Shown: positions 13,200 to 24,913 of the stretch, one piece after another
Position numbering within the stretch: position 1 is the stretch's first letter
How the letters are laid out: every line of letters begins with the position of its first letter
Assembly: GCA_949317995.1 (NCBI GenBank)
Contig: OX439044.1
Coordinates: forward strand, 17,322,641 to 17,386,640
Reading direction: 5' to 3'
Length of the DNA: 64,000 nt
Source of the DNA: Acholoe squamosa
Lineage: Eukaryota; Annelida; Polychaeta; Phyllodocida; Polynoidae
The notes under the pieces: model-generated
Seen by the model: only the letters and a program-made list of their open reading frames with translations
The model's database searches: none
Told to the model about the DNA's origin: nothing
Made by a program: the position numbers and the translations under genes

Positions 13200-13345
13200 C
13201 CCTAGGGGGAGCCACCAGCGTCCGGGTCACGTGGTCCGTGATAAGTGACACCTCTCGCGGGACATGTGCGTCTCGCGGGATCTCGTGTCTGCAGCGAGGA
13301 ATGTGCCCGGCGAGCACCTGCGGCAGAATGTCTTATACCAGCCTT
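13200..13345. promoter_or_regulatory. CpG-dense promoter-like block: E-box and two TCTCGCGGGA sites
   Basis: GTCACGTGG holds a CACGTG E-box at 13228-13233. TCTCGCGGGA occurs twice, at 13253-13262 and 13271-13280, spaced 18 bp start to start; it is close to the TCTCGCGAGA element known from bidirectional housekeeping promoters in animals. CpG density falls off sharply on both sides. No first exon could be assigned. The + strand frame 13238-13429 has no recognisable domain. Confidence 0.4.
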
Positions 13346-16263
13346 TTGGTACCAGCAAAGGAGGTGGTCATGAGCATGGCGGTGTTCGGTCTGTGGGGAG
13401 GTGGGGGACTGTCATCTGTATGTAGATGATAGCTGAAAGTGGTGCTCATTTAGTCACCATTAGTACAGTGAATGAGGGGGTAATAATACTTCTAATAGAC
13501 CCTTTATTGAATTATTGGGAGTATGCTTACTTCAAACCGCGTCAAATTGTAGTGTAATGGTAGACTTATTAAAGTCTCTGATGATATTGGCAGAAAATGG
13601 TACCTATGAAAGTGTCTTGAAATAAATGACTCAAATCCTCATTTGGAACCACCAGTCCCTTCCATCACCTCTATCCGGCTTGTGCTCATGAGATAAAATG
13701 TTAGGAACTACGACCAGCCAGTCTGAAATAACCCCCATTCAGAGGGCAGGATGGTATTATCGCCCCAAAGCATCTCTTTTGAATCAGCAACAGTATGTAC
13801 CCTTAATATGTGTCCTCCTGGTACCCTGAGGATGTCCCTTGACCTGCATTTCCCACTCCCCATCAGTACCAAGCACCTTTGGGATTCTTGTCCTTGGAAC
13901 AAGGGCCTATAGAAGTCTGGTCTGTAAGCACGTGCTGAGGACAATCACACTTGAGTGATTACCTGCCGCGTTTAAAACGACAAAAGAAGTGTGATCCCAT
14001 TAGGAGTAGAACTGCATGTGGCTTCCCAGTTCCTTAGCCAGCCACCTTACAGGGACAGGAGAACCAGACAACAAGTCAGCACTTCTCCGTATAGACGCCT
14101 TCCTCCAGACGAGCAATAATTTCTTGGAAAATTCAAGGCCAAATCAAAGATTGCTCTTTTTTGTGGAGATTTACATAGTACTATTGCCAGGTATTAAGGT
14201 AGCCTTTCATTCTTTAGAAAAATTATGTTATGATCATTGGACTTTCATATTTCAAAATAAAACACAAAATTTGTGTGTGCTCAATGGGACAGCGGAATGA
14301 TAAATATACAAAGTTGTGATCATTTCATAATCATGAAAATGTTAGATATATGCTTATAAATGTAGATTTAGATGGAGCAAGTTGAATTCTGCATTAAAAG
14401 TTTGTACGGTCGGTAACATCTTACTCTACAGTGTAACCTATAACAGACAACTATAATGAGAATCTCCTCTTTCATACATATTCTACACAGCGTAGATTCT
14501 ACCCTCGTAGTTACTCCCTTCCATTTTTTTCTACAACCTCCTCGGCCCTTCACCTTTTTCCTCTGCAGTCCTTCCCACCACTGACACTGCCTTCTTACCC
14601 TGTTCTCAGGGGGTTCCTCTTAAAGGACGCCCATCCTATACCTTGTTCCCAATGGTACTGCTAAGAGCAATACTCCTGCTCCTTCACAACCAGACGGAAC
14701 GAACCCATGGGCCACTGAAGTTTTGTCCTTTTCTCTTTTTCCCCATCCCCATCATCATATTGGGCAGTTTAAGATGGCTTATCCTTGCTGAAACCTTTTG
14801 CACTTTAAAAATCAAGAGTGCCAGTTTAATTCCTGGGATAGACTGCAGCTTGGTCAAGCAGTATCGCGACGCTGACTCACATTTACATGTAATATCAGTT
14901 TAACTTTGTCATTTTATTACATTCCTGAAAGAACTATGTGGCAGATCTACAGCCACATCTTCTGATGTTGACAGAAGGTATTGACATTGATAAAAGCGAA
15001 CCAGGGGTTAGAGAATGGCTTATATTCAACGTTGCCTCCTGTAACACGATGTTCAATGCTACGTACTCAAATACCTCCATGGGAGCAGTAAGAGAAGCTA
15101 GCATGGGAGATGGCAAAAGAATGTGAAGATTTGTGAGAGGATAAGGACTATCTTTATCCTTGTCCTCATCGCTGATTTGTGGCTGTATTGGTCGACATTA
15201 CCTTGTACCCCTTTCCTATAACCCTAGCCCCCATTTATCTAGTGGAAGTTAGTGGTGTTACAGCTGTAAGATAGCATGGCATACCTAATGTTTGTTTCAA
15301 AGACATTGGTTCTAGTACCAGAATCACGTTATCAGAAGTCGGTCAGAGGTGAACAGGTATGATGAATGGACCAACAGGTAACCACCCCTCATATACAGGT
15401 GTCTCATTCAGGTAGCTACAGGTACATAGGGGAATGAGTTAGGAGGCTGCCCTTCACATGTGTATACCTTCACGCTGCACAGGTAACCACTGCCCTGGAG
15501 GGCCACCTGAGGGCCTGGAGGGAGTTATGTTATCAGTGAGCAGTATGGAGACGGGCAGCTCTATGGTGAGTGGGTGGGTGGGGGAGTAGATGGTGAATCG
15601 GAGTTGGCACCACCTGTTTCCTATACATTATCCCACTAGGGGATATACCAGGCACTACTTGCTGCTCCTTTTCTATTTAAAGAAAGTTGGATGTGAGACA
15701 CAGCTGTACCAAATTCAACCAACGTACAGTGTGGATCTGAGCTAATGACATATATGAATGGAAATGATAATCAATTGCCAAGAGCACACAATATAGAAAC
15801 AGTTATTGCAGTGTAGCATTTTCTACTCTCTCTGACACCTTGCTTATATCACTCCCCAAACTCTTATCCCCACACTGACTGAGCGTTATACTAGCTTTCT
15901 ATCAGCCTTTTTTTCAGAGTCCGGTAAATTAGAAGTGTCAGTACCTTTGCCATAGCTTGCTTTATTTCAGGCGTCATGTGTCTTAGCCACCAAGTGTTTG
16001 TTAGGGGCACATCTGGGTTTGATGATAAGGGAATGTCCTCTCAGCAGGCAAGGTAAATTGACTGAGGGTGAGAGCCATCTACATGGTGACTCCAGTCATC
16101 TAAGTTCTCCAGGGCTGTACACTGGATCCTGATGGAGGACTGATAACTCATAGTTCATGTACAGCCAGAGCTCAACTTACACAGGTGACCCTGATGGGTA
16201 TAATTAACTGTTTCTGTCAATTTATGTAGTTGCCTGGGCACTTCCTCCTGGTATGCAGCATAT

Positions 16264-16266
<3 letters not shown>
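13346..16266. other. Spacer, no gene recognised
   Basis: Mixed-composition spacer. The open frames (13708-13944, 14016-14300, 14643-14903) lack motifs. No TIR pair or tandem array was noticed. Confidence 0.45.

Positions 16267-16340
<74 letters not shown>
16267..16340. repeat. (AT)n microsatellite
   Basis: 74 bp of uninterrupted AT dinucleotide. It is likely polymorphic and able to extrude a cruciform. Confidence 0.98.
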
Positions 16341-16342
<2 letters not shown>

Positions 16343-16798
16343 ATCCCTGTAGGACTGATGATAAAGGTTTGAGACTAATTCTAGATCCTACCTAGGCGTT
16401 GGAGAGATCCTGTAGGCCTAAAGTGCAGATGTACTGTAGAGTTGTGGGAGAGGTCTGACTCAGCAGTGGGAGCAAATAACAGTATGAGTCCAGGTAGGGT
16501 AAAAACCTCAGAGGATGTGTATACTGTGGAAACCAAAGTGTATTGGATAATATTGTCTTTATTGTTATCACTGCATCGAGAATGTTGCCTTGCCCTTGCA
16601 TCCCCCTCGCTCTACTCCACTCAGTCTCCAGACTCTCCAGATCCAAGTTACTTTACATTATCCCACGTCCATCATACCATCACCGATATCTCAGATCCTG
16701 GAAATAGTTGCCTTTCGCGTAATCTACAGTTTATCGCAATAGCTCATCCAAGAATCTCAAGTTCCGTCATGTTCTCGCAAAGTTTTTGTGAAGGGAAT

Positions 16799-17326
16799 TT
16801 ACAAGAGCCACACAGATATTTGTTTTCGTAGTTTTTGCTTGACTAACAGCGCACAAAATGAGATATCTGACGCAGGGAACACAGTGGTAAATGGGTTAGG
16901 GTCTCTAGATACAAGCTCTATAAATCTTTTATAGCAAACCTGTCTAGATACATATATATCCTCACTGGAGGGAACCTTTGGCAAAGGCTCCCCACTCCCT
17001 GAAGATTGGCTGTATGACGGGCTAGGCGTGAGTCCGTCTAGACAATGTGTCCCTGACGTCCCATCCTGTACATCCTCAATCTGTACACCTCCAGGATTTA
17101 TTGTACCACCAGGGGATCCTATGGAATGGGACTGGGTTGGACCCAATTTGCTCATTTTCTGGGTACATAACTTGTGAGGTGTTAGGGCTAGTTCTTTTGT
17201 TGTTGGGGCTGAATAGCGGTGGTTTGAACTGATTGGGGTAGATAATCTCTCGGGGTTATTCACTTCTAAGTGAACTAGTTTTGATCTGAGCTGACCCCTA
17301 CGTGATAGGTGCTGCTCATACCCTAG
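16799..17326 (-). CDS. Unrecognised open frame, possible terminal exon or decayed coding sequence
   Basis: The minus-strand frame is open for about 175 codons from just after a TGA (upstream of 17326) to a TAA at 16799. The first in-frame ATG is at 17158; upstream residues are open but have no ATG. The composition looks more protein-like than most frames here: a charged N-terminal stretch (around LRSKLVHLEV), a Ser/Pro/Gly-rich middle with TPSPSYSQSSGSGE, then a hydrophobic and basic C-terminus near VKQKLRKQISVWLL. I recognise no family. A 3' splice site is hard to place because the obvious GTGCAG junction precedes an in-frame TGA. It could be the last exon of a host gene, a transposon relic, or chance. 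No homologue can be claimed. Confidence 0.25.
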   Translation of the reverse strand, partial: LGYEQHLSRRGQLRSKLVHLEVNNPERLSTPISSNHRYSAPTTKELALTPHKLCTQKMSKLGPTQSHSIGSPGGTINPGGVQIEDVQDGTSGTHCLDGLTPSPSYSQSSGSGEPLPKVPSSEDIYVSRQVCYKRFIELVSRDPNPFTTVFPASDISFCALLVKQKLRKQISVWLL

Positions 17327-17329
17327 TCA

Positions 17330-18040
17330 CTGCACAGCAGAAATGGGTCAAATGGCTGTATGTTCTTTTTGTACTTGTGCCAAAATGTTGCCCCTGCCCT
17401 AGTATTCACTCTGTTCATGTTGGCAGAGGTTGGGTAGCACGTGTCCCATATGTAAGGGGTGGCTCCTGACATTCCATAGAGTATGACAGGTAATGGGTTG
17501 AAATCACCACCAGGAAGTGCAGGAATGGGAAGTTGAATGGGTTTTATATAGTTTTTTTTTATAGGAAAAGGTGAAAAAAATCAGATACTCTGCTAGAGAT
17601 GGTGCAGTAATTTTAAAGTATCACGAAACTGACATTTGGAATTAGTCATCTGCTATAACACAGTACCACTAAATACAACAATATGCCAAACAAAATACAT
17701 CCTTTTGTCCACAATGATAGGACGGATGCTAACACAACGTGGCTTTTGAATGAGTACCATTGCCAGCTCGTGGGGGTGAGACTAAATACCGTCAGGTAGG
17801 AGTCTTTGTGCTGGATGTGTGGATGGGTAGCGGTATACAGAGGGATAGGTGGGGAGGATGGCAGGTGGGGGGAGGGGCGGATCCCGCTGGGCCAGGCAGC
17901 CCCAACCTTGGTACGCACCGTCGGCTTCAGGTGGCGGCCGATCCCTCACTCTGTCCCCGGGTGAGGGCATCTCTCCTCCTGAACCTGGGCCTCCTGGGAC
18001 TGACCAGCGAGGCTACCCAACCTTTACTTCAATAGGAGAG
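17330..18040. other. Spacer becoming GC-rich upstream of the 18.05-kb promoter-like array
   Basis: 17800-18030 is GC-rich and open in several frames on both strands (for example 17760-18035), a consequence of composition. It may be part of the same regulatory block as the ETS/octamer/TATA array that follows. Confidence 0.4.
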
Positions 18041-18044
18041 GGAC

Positions 18045-18156
18045 ACCGGAAGTAACGACACCGGAAGTGGCCTCACGGTCACCGGGAGTGTCGTAGCCAA
18101 TGCTGATTTGCATAGGTTTCTTTGTTACAGGTCACTCCTTATTTGCATATAAAAGG
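18045..18156 (+). promoter_or_regulatory. Compact promoter: two ETS sites, CCAAT, two octamers, TATA
   Basis: Within 112 bp, in order: ACCGGAAGTA (18045-18054) and ACCGGAAGTG (18060-18069), both ETS-type; CCAAT at 18097-18101; octamer ATTTGCAT at 18106-18113; a second octamer at 18141-18148 running directly into TATAAAAGG at 18148-18156. The order ETS, CCAAT, octamer, TATA on one strand is that of a polymerase II core promoter, with initiation expected near 18175-18190. Octamer plus CCAAT plus TATA is known from histone H2B promoters, but no histone frame follows. The transcript may be noncoding, or its first coding exon may lie elsewhere. The promoter call is inference from motifs. Confidence 0.5.
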
Positions 18157-18417
18157 AATGATGTCAAGTCTGCTAATGATGAAAAACTAACAAACCCTAA
18201 TTATGTAAATTAATGTTAACAGCTAATTACTATAGCCACTTTATGAGAGGCCTACACTATGCTGTAACTTATCAGGAGGTAGTCCTCCGATACTGGCCTC
18301 ATTGGGGCTATATAATAGCAGCCGCGCATAGTCAGAACGCGCATCATCAAGGAACGTCTTTATAAAGAGTGGTGAGATCACCAGTGGCGTTTTTGAATAG
18401 CTTCATGATAATTGTCC

Positions 18418-18900
18418 TCTTCACTGGCTTCCTCTATATTACTACTGGCCAAGACATTACTGAAAAGATTTCACGATGGTGGCTTCACCAATAACCTCCT
18501 ATATACTATCCACCTGACCACTAACATACATTCAACTGTGGCTTCCTGTATACTATCCACCTGACCAATGAGTGACTTCATCGGTGGCTTCCTGTATATA
18601 ATATCTAGCTGCCCATTGAGTGTTTTTTTTTTCAGTGGCTTCCTGTATATCCCATCCAGCTGCCCATTGAGTGGCTTTTTCAGTGGCTTCCTGTATATCC
18701 CATCCAGCTGCCCATTGAGTGGCTTTTTCAGTGGCTTCCTGTATATCCCATCCAGCTGCCCATTGAGTGGCTTTTTCAGTGGCTTCCTGTATATCCCATC
18801 CAGCTGCCCATTGAGTGGCTTTATCAGTGGCTTACAGAATACTGTCCACCTGACCACTAAATGGCTTCATTGGTTGGCTTTCTGTATACTATCCACCTAA
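18418..18900. repeat. 48-bp minisatellite with degenerate edges
   Basis: Near-identical 48-bp units begin at about 18637, 18685, 18733 and 18781 (unit starts GGCTTCCTGTATATCCCATC). A slightly longer variant precedes them from about 18589, and increasingly divergent copies lie on both sides. Because 48 is a multiple of 3, frames stay open on both strands (a 128-codon minus frame and a 110-codon plus frame with a 16-residue period); these are artefacts. The central homogenised units with degraded flanks are the usual picture of unequal exchange acting on the middle of an array. Confidence 0.9.
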
Positions 18901-19064
18901 CCCATACCTGCAAACTTCTCAATTTTCTCATCTTTCTCAGTTGTTTTTTTCTTGGAGATCCATCTTGGTCAATCTTGTGATTCGTCCAGATCCAATGAGA
19001 TCTCAGCTTATCATTAATAAGGGGGGCGGGTGGATTTTAGAAATTTTGATGAACTCAGTTCTTA

Positions 19065-19205
19065 GTGACCACTGAGTGGCTTCATCATGGCGTTCATATA
19101 TATTATTCACCTTGTTGACCGGTGGGAGGCTTAATCAGTGGCTTCCTGAATACGAGCCACCCATTCACTCAGTAATTTCATTATTGTGGCTTCATCATTT
19201 GTTTC
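19065..19205. repeat. Degenerate outliers of the 48-bp minisatellite
   Basis: ACTGAGTGGCTTCATC, TTAATCAGTGGCTTCCTG and TTGTGGCTTCATCA repeat the array's key words at similar spacing, about 170 bp beyond its right edge. They read as old array remnants separated by an insertion. Confidence 0.45.
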
Positions 19206-22200
19206 TGGTATAATATCTACCAGGTGCGGTATCAGCAATCTCAATTGTTGATTCTGCTAAATAAAAATCTTTATCACCAGCTTCTTGTGGTAATTTCCGA
19301 CTTTTCAGACACATTCTATGGTAGTGTTCTACAAGCCATGATAAGTCCCCAGTGGCTAGGACCTGCTGTATGGGCATTTCCATGTTGAACATCTGATACA
19401 GTATGGGACGTTGCCTTGTGACAGCAGCTGCCCATCATGTGAGTTCCTTGGGAGAGCTGTCGGCAGAGGGCATGGTGATGGGAGTGACCCTTGGTCCTAT
19501 ATTACCTTATAGACCTGGATCTTCTCGCCTGGCTACGGTGCTCTGCCCAAATAGGGTTGGGATTTCATCGACGTTCCTTCTGATGATTTGACACTGTGAT
19601 TCATCAGTTGCAACTAGTGTATACGTATGAATAGGACTGTCAAATCAGGCCCACACCATTGCAATGCGTCTTGATAGTGGTTTATATGGTAGGAACGAAG
19701 AGCTTATGCCTTTGTTCCAAGTGAAGGCTTATGTCTGTTATTCTCGGTACTTATGTAGCCAGGATTCTATTCTTTAAAAAAATGATATGCAGTCCTAACC
19801 CTGCCTCCATTATCCATGATACAGTTATAAACAACTAAATCAATTAATATTTTACCATAAACACCTCTAACGGCGGTTATCACTTCATCAAATTAGCTAG
19901 GAAGCACGATGGCTGCATTAAGAGTTCTGTTAAAGAAACAGAAGATGCCATCTCCAGGCTTTTTATGTCAGTCAATGAATGTCAATTTCACTAAGAGGTA
20001 ACCTTGTCAATTGTGTCCCATTTCTGCCTGGTGGACAGGAAAGAATCGTGTTACAGAAGATGTAATGAATCTGTGTTTTTTAGATAGTTCTGTATTAATA
20101 AGGATGCTAATGCAGCATGTTCTATTTGTATAATAAATCCCATAGTAAACCATGCATCATGAAGGATGAAGGGGATTAGCGTGGACTAAATAACGTGGTT
20201 GGGCTATTGCAAGGGGAAACATAACGTTTTAACTCCTATCCATCTACCTATCTTCTTTTGACTAGTGTATTCTGCTCGAAATGATATTTGGCAAATATGG
20301 CAAGCTCACTAGTTTTAATCTGAAAGAAATATAATGGACAGGTTTATGAGAAAATATAATAAGATCCTAAATATTTTCATACACTTCATGCTTTACATTT
20401 TACTTTCTCCTTGGTAACAAAAGGAGCACATCTATTGCCACCAATTCCGCACAAAGATGTTTCTTTTCTCACTAATTCTGGGCAAATGAATCAGATAAGC
20501 TCAGCCATACAGACTCATCAGTCTGTCAGAGATTATGGTCCGTCAGGTTGACATGCGTTTTAAGACCCAAATCCACCCATCATCATCCCTAACCTCTGCC
20601 CTGGAGTAACACCTAAAGTCTTAAGCAGTCTCCTCAACCGCTCACTTTATGAAAAGCCTCCTGGTTTTTAAACACTGCAATGTCTCTTTCTTCCCTACCT
20701 TAGGCGAATTTCACTAGGCATCCTCTCTTTTTTCCGTCCCTTTAGTAATTAGTACCATCAGTTTGTCAGGGTATTTAATTGCATCGAAGTGGCAGGATAA
20801 CGAGTCTTGGGCCCACCAGAGCCATCAAGATGATCGACTTGTAATTTCGCCGGTTAAAATGCACTCTGGAGAAAGGACTGTTTGGGTTAGGGATGGGATG
20901 AAATACATTGTTGCAAAGCATTTGGAAGACAATGGAGTTAAGGCATTGTCGTAGGCAATCCTGTAGTATTTATTTAGTCTAATGAGAAATGTTGCTCCGT
21001 CCCCCATGTTGGATAAATGATAGTAGTATTATGGAGGCTTTGTTCCCTGCTGTAGCAGGTAGTTCTTGCGAGCCTTAAGGGCATTGGGACATCACTCCTC
21101 TTAACGAGTTTAGCAAACTATTTACAATCTATTTGAATGAAAATACTCATACAAGAGTAGACAGATAGCACTAAGCATGCTTTCTTTTCATTTTAAGTTA
21201 CATGAGATAATATACCTAATGAAGATAACATTGGACACTTTGAGGATATAATAATGAATAGCCCAGTGTACCTATAAAACCGATCAGGTAATATTGGTGC
21301 TGTAGCAGTCATAATTGGGCATTCTATTAAGATAATTAAAACGGGTCAATAATATTTAATGTAAATGTCCATTTGACGCCTGAGGTCTAATCAGAATTAA
21401 TGGGAACCTGAGTCCCACATTCAGGTAGGTTCACGAGCACCTTAGTTACCAATGGGGCTAGGTATGAGGCCAGTAGGTGACCGACAAATCTCTCCTCATT
21501 CCACTCATGCCCCATTTCCCTTATTGAAAAGTATTGAAAAGTGACAAGGCGGGCATAGGCTGCCCACCAGAACCCAAACCAGCTCAGTCCCTAAGTAGTC
21601 AGTAGTAATCTGGTCTGACTCTGGTGGAAGTATTCGTGAGCAGGAGAGAGCAGCTGGAAGAGCAGCTCACACTGCCAACAGTGTTTATCACTCTATAAAC
21701 CCCATTCAACTAACACCAGCCATTCAGATTGCCATACACGTAGAGTTACCTAGTAGTTAGACCCGTTCCAACACATTGTCAGTGACCATCAGAACAGGAC
21801 ATGGCACCGAGTCTGGCACTACAACAACCACCCCCAGCCATTGAATTGGCCACAGAGCATGTTCTCTGGGTTTTTTTTTTAATGAATGGGAAAAAGTCAT
21901 TTTGTTTTGCGATAGTTTTCATGTGAACTATTTGAGTACAAGGTGTGTGGATAGTTATTGACAGCCCAGACAAGATGATTGTATCCGACTGAATTTGCTG
22001 GCTCAAACACACAGAGAGGTGAGGGGTTCTAAGTTTGATTCATTCTCTATCTAAATATTGTATTAATTTCTGTCGGAAGAAGGCATTGCAAATTAGAATT
22101 AGCTCTGATCGGCGGAGCAATTTCAGATCTGTTTATCAAATAACCCCTATTTGATGAGCCCTCGAGGGCGTGTGTTCATTGATTTTGTTTCATCAATGAT

Positions 22201-22544
22201 TACAGATAGGAATTATCCTAAGAGTGGTTAGATAAAGATGTGATGTTTACCATGAAATCTTGTCCACCCATTGTCTGAACATCTACCCTTGACACATCAG
22301 TCTTCCATGTAATGAGAAGTTCCCCCAGAGCACTATAGTAACAATGATTTACCTCTGGGGTAGGTTGACCTAAAGACGTCCACCTAACTTTCCCCACCTC
22401 CCAGAAAGTTGCCATAAATATTTATTTCCTCTTGAATCATCATTGCCAAGCCGTTGAGAAGCATTGAATCTAAAATGTGATGATGCTGATTCAGTAACAA
22501 ACTTAATGTTATGGCTATTTTCTGGGGGTGGGCGTCTCAAGGTA

Positions 22545-22613
22545 TGTGGGCGATGTTAGGTTAACCTACCCCACATCTTGTGGACGTTTTTAGGTTAACC
22601 TATCCCACATCTG
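22545..22613. repeat. Tandem pair carrying TAGGTTAACCTA palindromes
   Basis: The perfect palindrome TAGGTTAACCTA occurs at 22557-22568 and 22591-22602, 34 bp apart, each inside a matching unit GTGGnCG...TAnCCCACATCT. The flanking GTGGG and CCCAC also pair, so each unit could form a hairpin. Confidence 0.6.
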
Positions 22614-23914
22614 TGTGATTATGACCAGTGACCTCCTCCTACATGTCCACATTGTTTGTTTCTTTCTGACTCTTCAACTTGTGTCTCTGTGTAATAACTA
22701 GGGGGTTAGTTCTACTCAGGGTCAGATATGAACTCAGGTGCTTTATGTCCCCTTCCATCGGTTACTATACTGAACGTGTGTTCATCCAAATCATTGGTAC
22801 AAACATTTTATGTACACATAATTATGTAAAGTATGGTTGTAAATACGCAAAGTCAGAACACCCACCACATACCCTTCACCACTAGCAAAACTGGAGCAAA
22901 CTAGGAGACCAAAATAGATAGAGGAGACTCACTGGGTTGTTATTATTATGTCCCATGAGCACTTGTGAGCAATACAAGTCTGAGCAGCTCAGAAACCAGA
23001 GGTGATATTGAGATGTGTGTGTGTACTCTGCAGTACAGTGTTCAATTGTTGAACATGGTGGAATGCAGGTGGAACAGGAACATAATGTTGGGTTCTGTAA
23101 TCTGCCTTATTTATTTTTTGTTTGTGTAGATCAAAAGAAAATTACAAATATGTGAGATTATAAGATATTATTAGCTACAATATACAATATACTCATAACC
23201 GTTGCTCAAACTGTATACTGCGCTAAGACACCATGGAATCCCAATGATGAATCAGAGTAGTTAACGTTTTCAGTTCCAAGAAAATACCATACCGAAAGGA
23301 AAAGCCTACTCGTGTTACTAAGAATGTAACACTACTGAGATTTCAATTATTACACCTAAAATTATTGAAAATGAACATTTCATTGAATCATGGCAAAACA
23401 ACAGGGAGGAAATCATAACTTTTATATGCAGCGCACTAACTCGTAGAACTCATAACATGGTGTTTGGTGTGTATGATCGGTTTCTATGAGCTGCTCATCA
23501 CGTTCTGCTCATGTTACTGTCAGACACGTGAGCAGGTAACTGGAGCAGGTGGTTGTTGAGGCCTGCAGTGGGGGAAACACCTCCTCCATGTGCTGACCCC
23601 TGACCTATACATGTACCTGTAAGTGGGTCTAAGTGTAAATGGGTGCAGTACATGCAGGAGCATCTCCTCCAGGGGCTGGGAATGTGTATCCTTGCTCCTG
23701 TATAAGATGTTAAGGGATAGGTTATTTGGATTATGTACAAGTGATAAAACTCATTTTATCTTCCTATTATGTTGGCCTCCTACCTGTGTTATGAGCAGTA
23801 ATCCACCACAGACAGCTTATACACGTAATCCAAGCCTAGTCAGACGAGTTAGGGATATATCTCCCCTTGTTGCTAAATCTCTACTAACCCAAGCCGTAAA
23901 CCAAACCAACCTAT

Positions 23915-24230
23915 CCACCAGCGGCGCGACGCGAGTCGGTGTCGCCGCGTGCGGACGAGTAACTCCGCGAGCAAGTTGGCAGAGCGCGGGTTTTACCCGT
24001 GGGCTCAGAGAGCGGCAATGGGAGGGCTGGGTGGTAGGGAGTGGGGGGTGGCTGGCCGCTGTCTCCTCTCTTCTCCCCATACTACCCTACCACTGTACGC
24101 GTGGCCGCTACAGGGGTGGGTTGTGGCGGGGGGGGGGGAGTGGCTCACCCCTGTCTCAGTCTCTGCTGGTGAGAGCAACTCCACAGGCAGGGGATAGTGA
24201 GTCGCTCGTTTGCTGGGACCCAGCCAGCCA
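23915..24230. promoter_or_regulatory. CpG/GC-rich block
   Basis: An abrupt rise in CpG (GGCGCGACGCGAGTCGG near 23922) keeps frames open on both strands, including a 213-codon plus frame at 23623-24264 that shows no domain. I read this as a candidate promoter or unmethylated island rather than a coding exon. Confidence 0.3.
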
Positions 24231-24555
24231 GCATAACGCCAAACCAGCTGTTGGGGTGGACTAACTGGCCTGATGATATCTGTGCACTGTGATACAGTCT
24301 CTGCATTATTGTACTGCTCCCTCATAATGCACACTGTCATTTTATATGAACTGGGTGCCAGATAGGGACATGGATCCGCGTTACAGGGATGAGTTGCTCT
24401 CCTATATGCTGACTTAAATTGCAGAGCTACTCACAATATAGCAATGCTCCACACGAAGAGACACTCGGCCATAGGTGTGAAACTGATGTATTACTAACAT
24501 AATTTGGCAAAAAGAGCATTCCCTCTATGACAATAGTGCCAAAATATTTTTATTG

Positions 24556-24913
24556 TAGGCTTCCGGTAACATGGTTCAAAAACTTGAGGTAGGTAGGTCG
24601 GATTTTTTTTTTATGAATCATACTTTGGGCTGCTTTTATTGATAATTGAGGCACAAATAATCAAATGTACCATCCAAAACATGAAAGGGTTGAGGTGAAA
24701 TTTTGGATTCTGTATTTGGATACAAGCAAACCACCGAAATATTAGAAATATGAAATCAGTGTGATAAAATTATGAAAAATGTAATAAAATTATGAAAAAT
24801 ATGAAAAATCTTGAAAAAAATATGAAATATTGCTCCAAAATATCTGAGGTCGGCCCCTTTTTGCTGAGGTAGGTCGGGTGACTGGAAACAAAACTCTTTT
24901 TTTTTTGGCCTAG
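24556..24913. repeat. Probable old MITE with GAGGTAGGTCGG motifs
   Basis: CTTGAGGTAGGTAGGTCGG near the left edge and CTGAGGTAGGTCGGGTGACTGG near the right flank an AT-rich, A-run-rich core. The ends share TAGGC in inverted orientation. I recall similar modules as abundant repeats in marine invertebrates, but the termini are too decayed for a firm call. Confidence 0.35.

Noticed and set aside
18471-18900. 128- and 110-codon frames with a 16-residue period
   Set aside because: Translation of the 48-bp minisatellite on opposite strands.
23623-24264. 213-codon plus-strand frame
   Set aside because: Its right half lies in a CpG/GC-rich block with few stops in any frame; no domain and odd composition.
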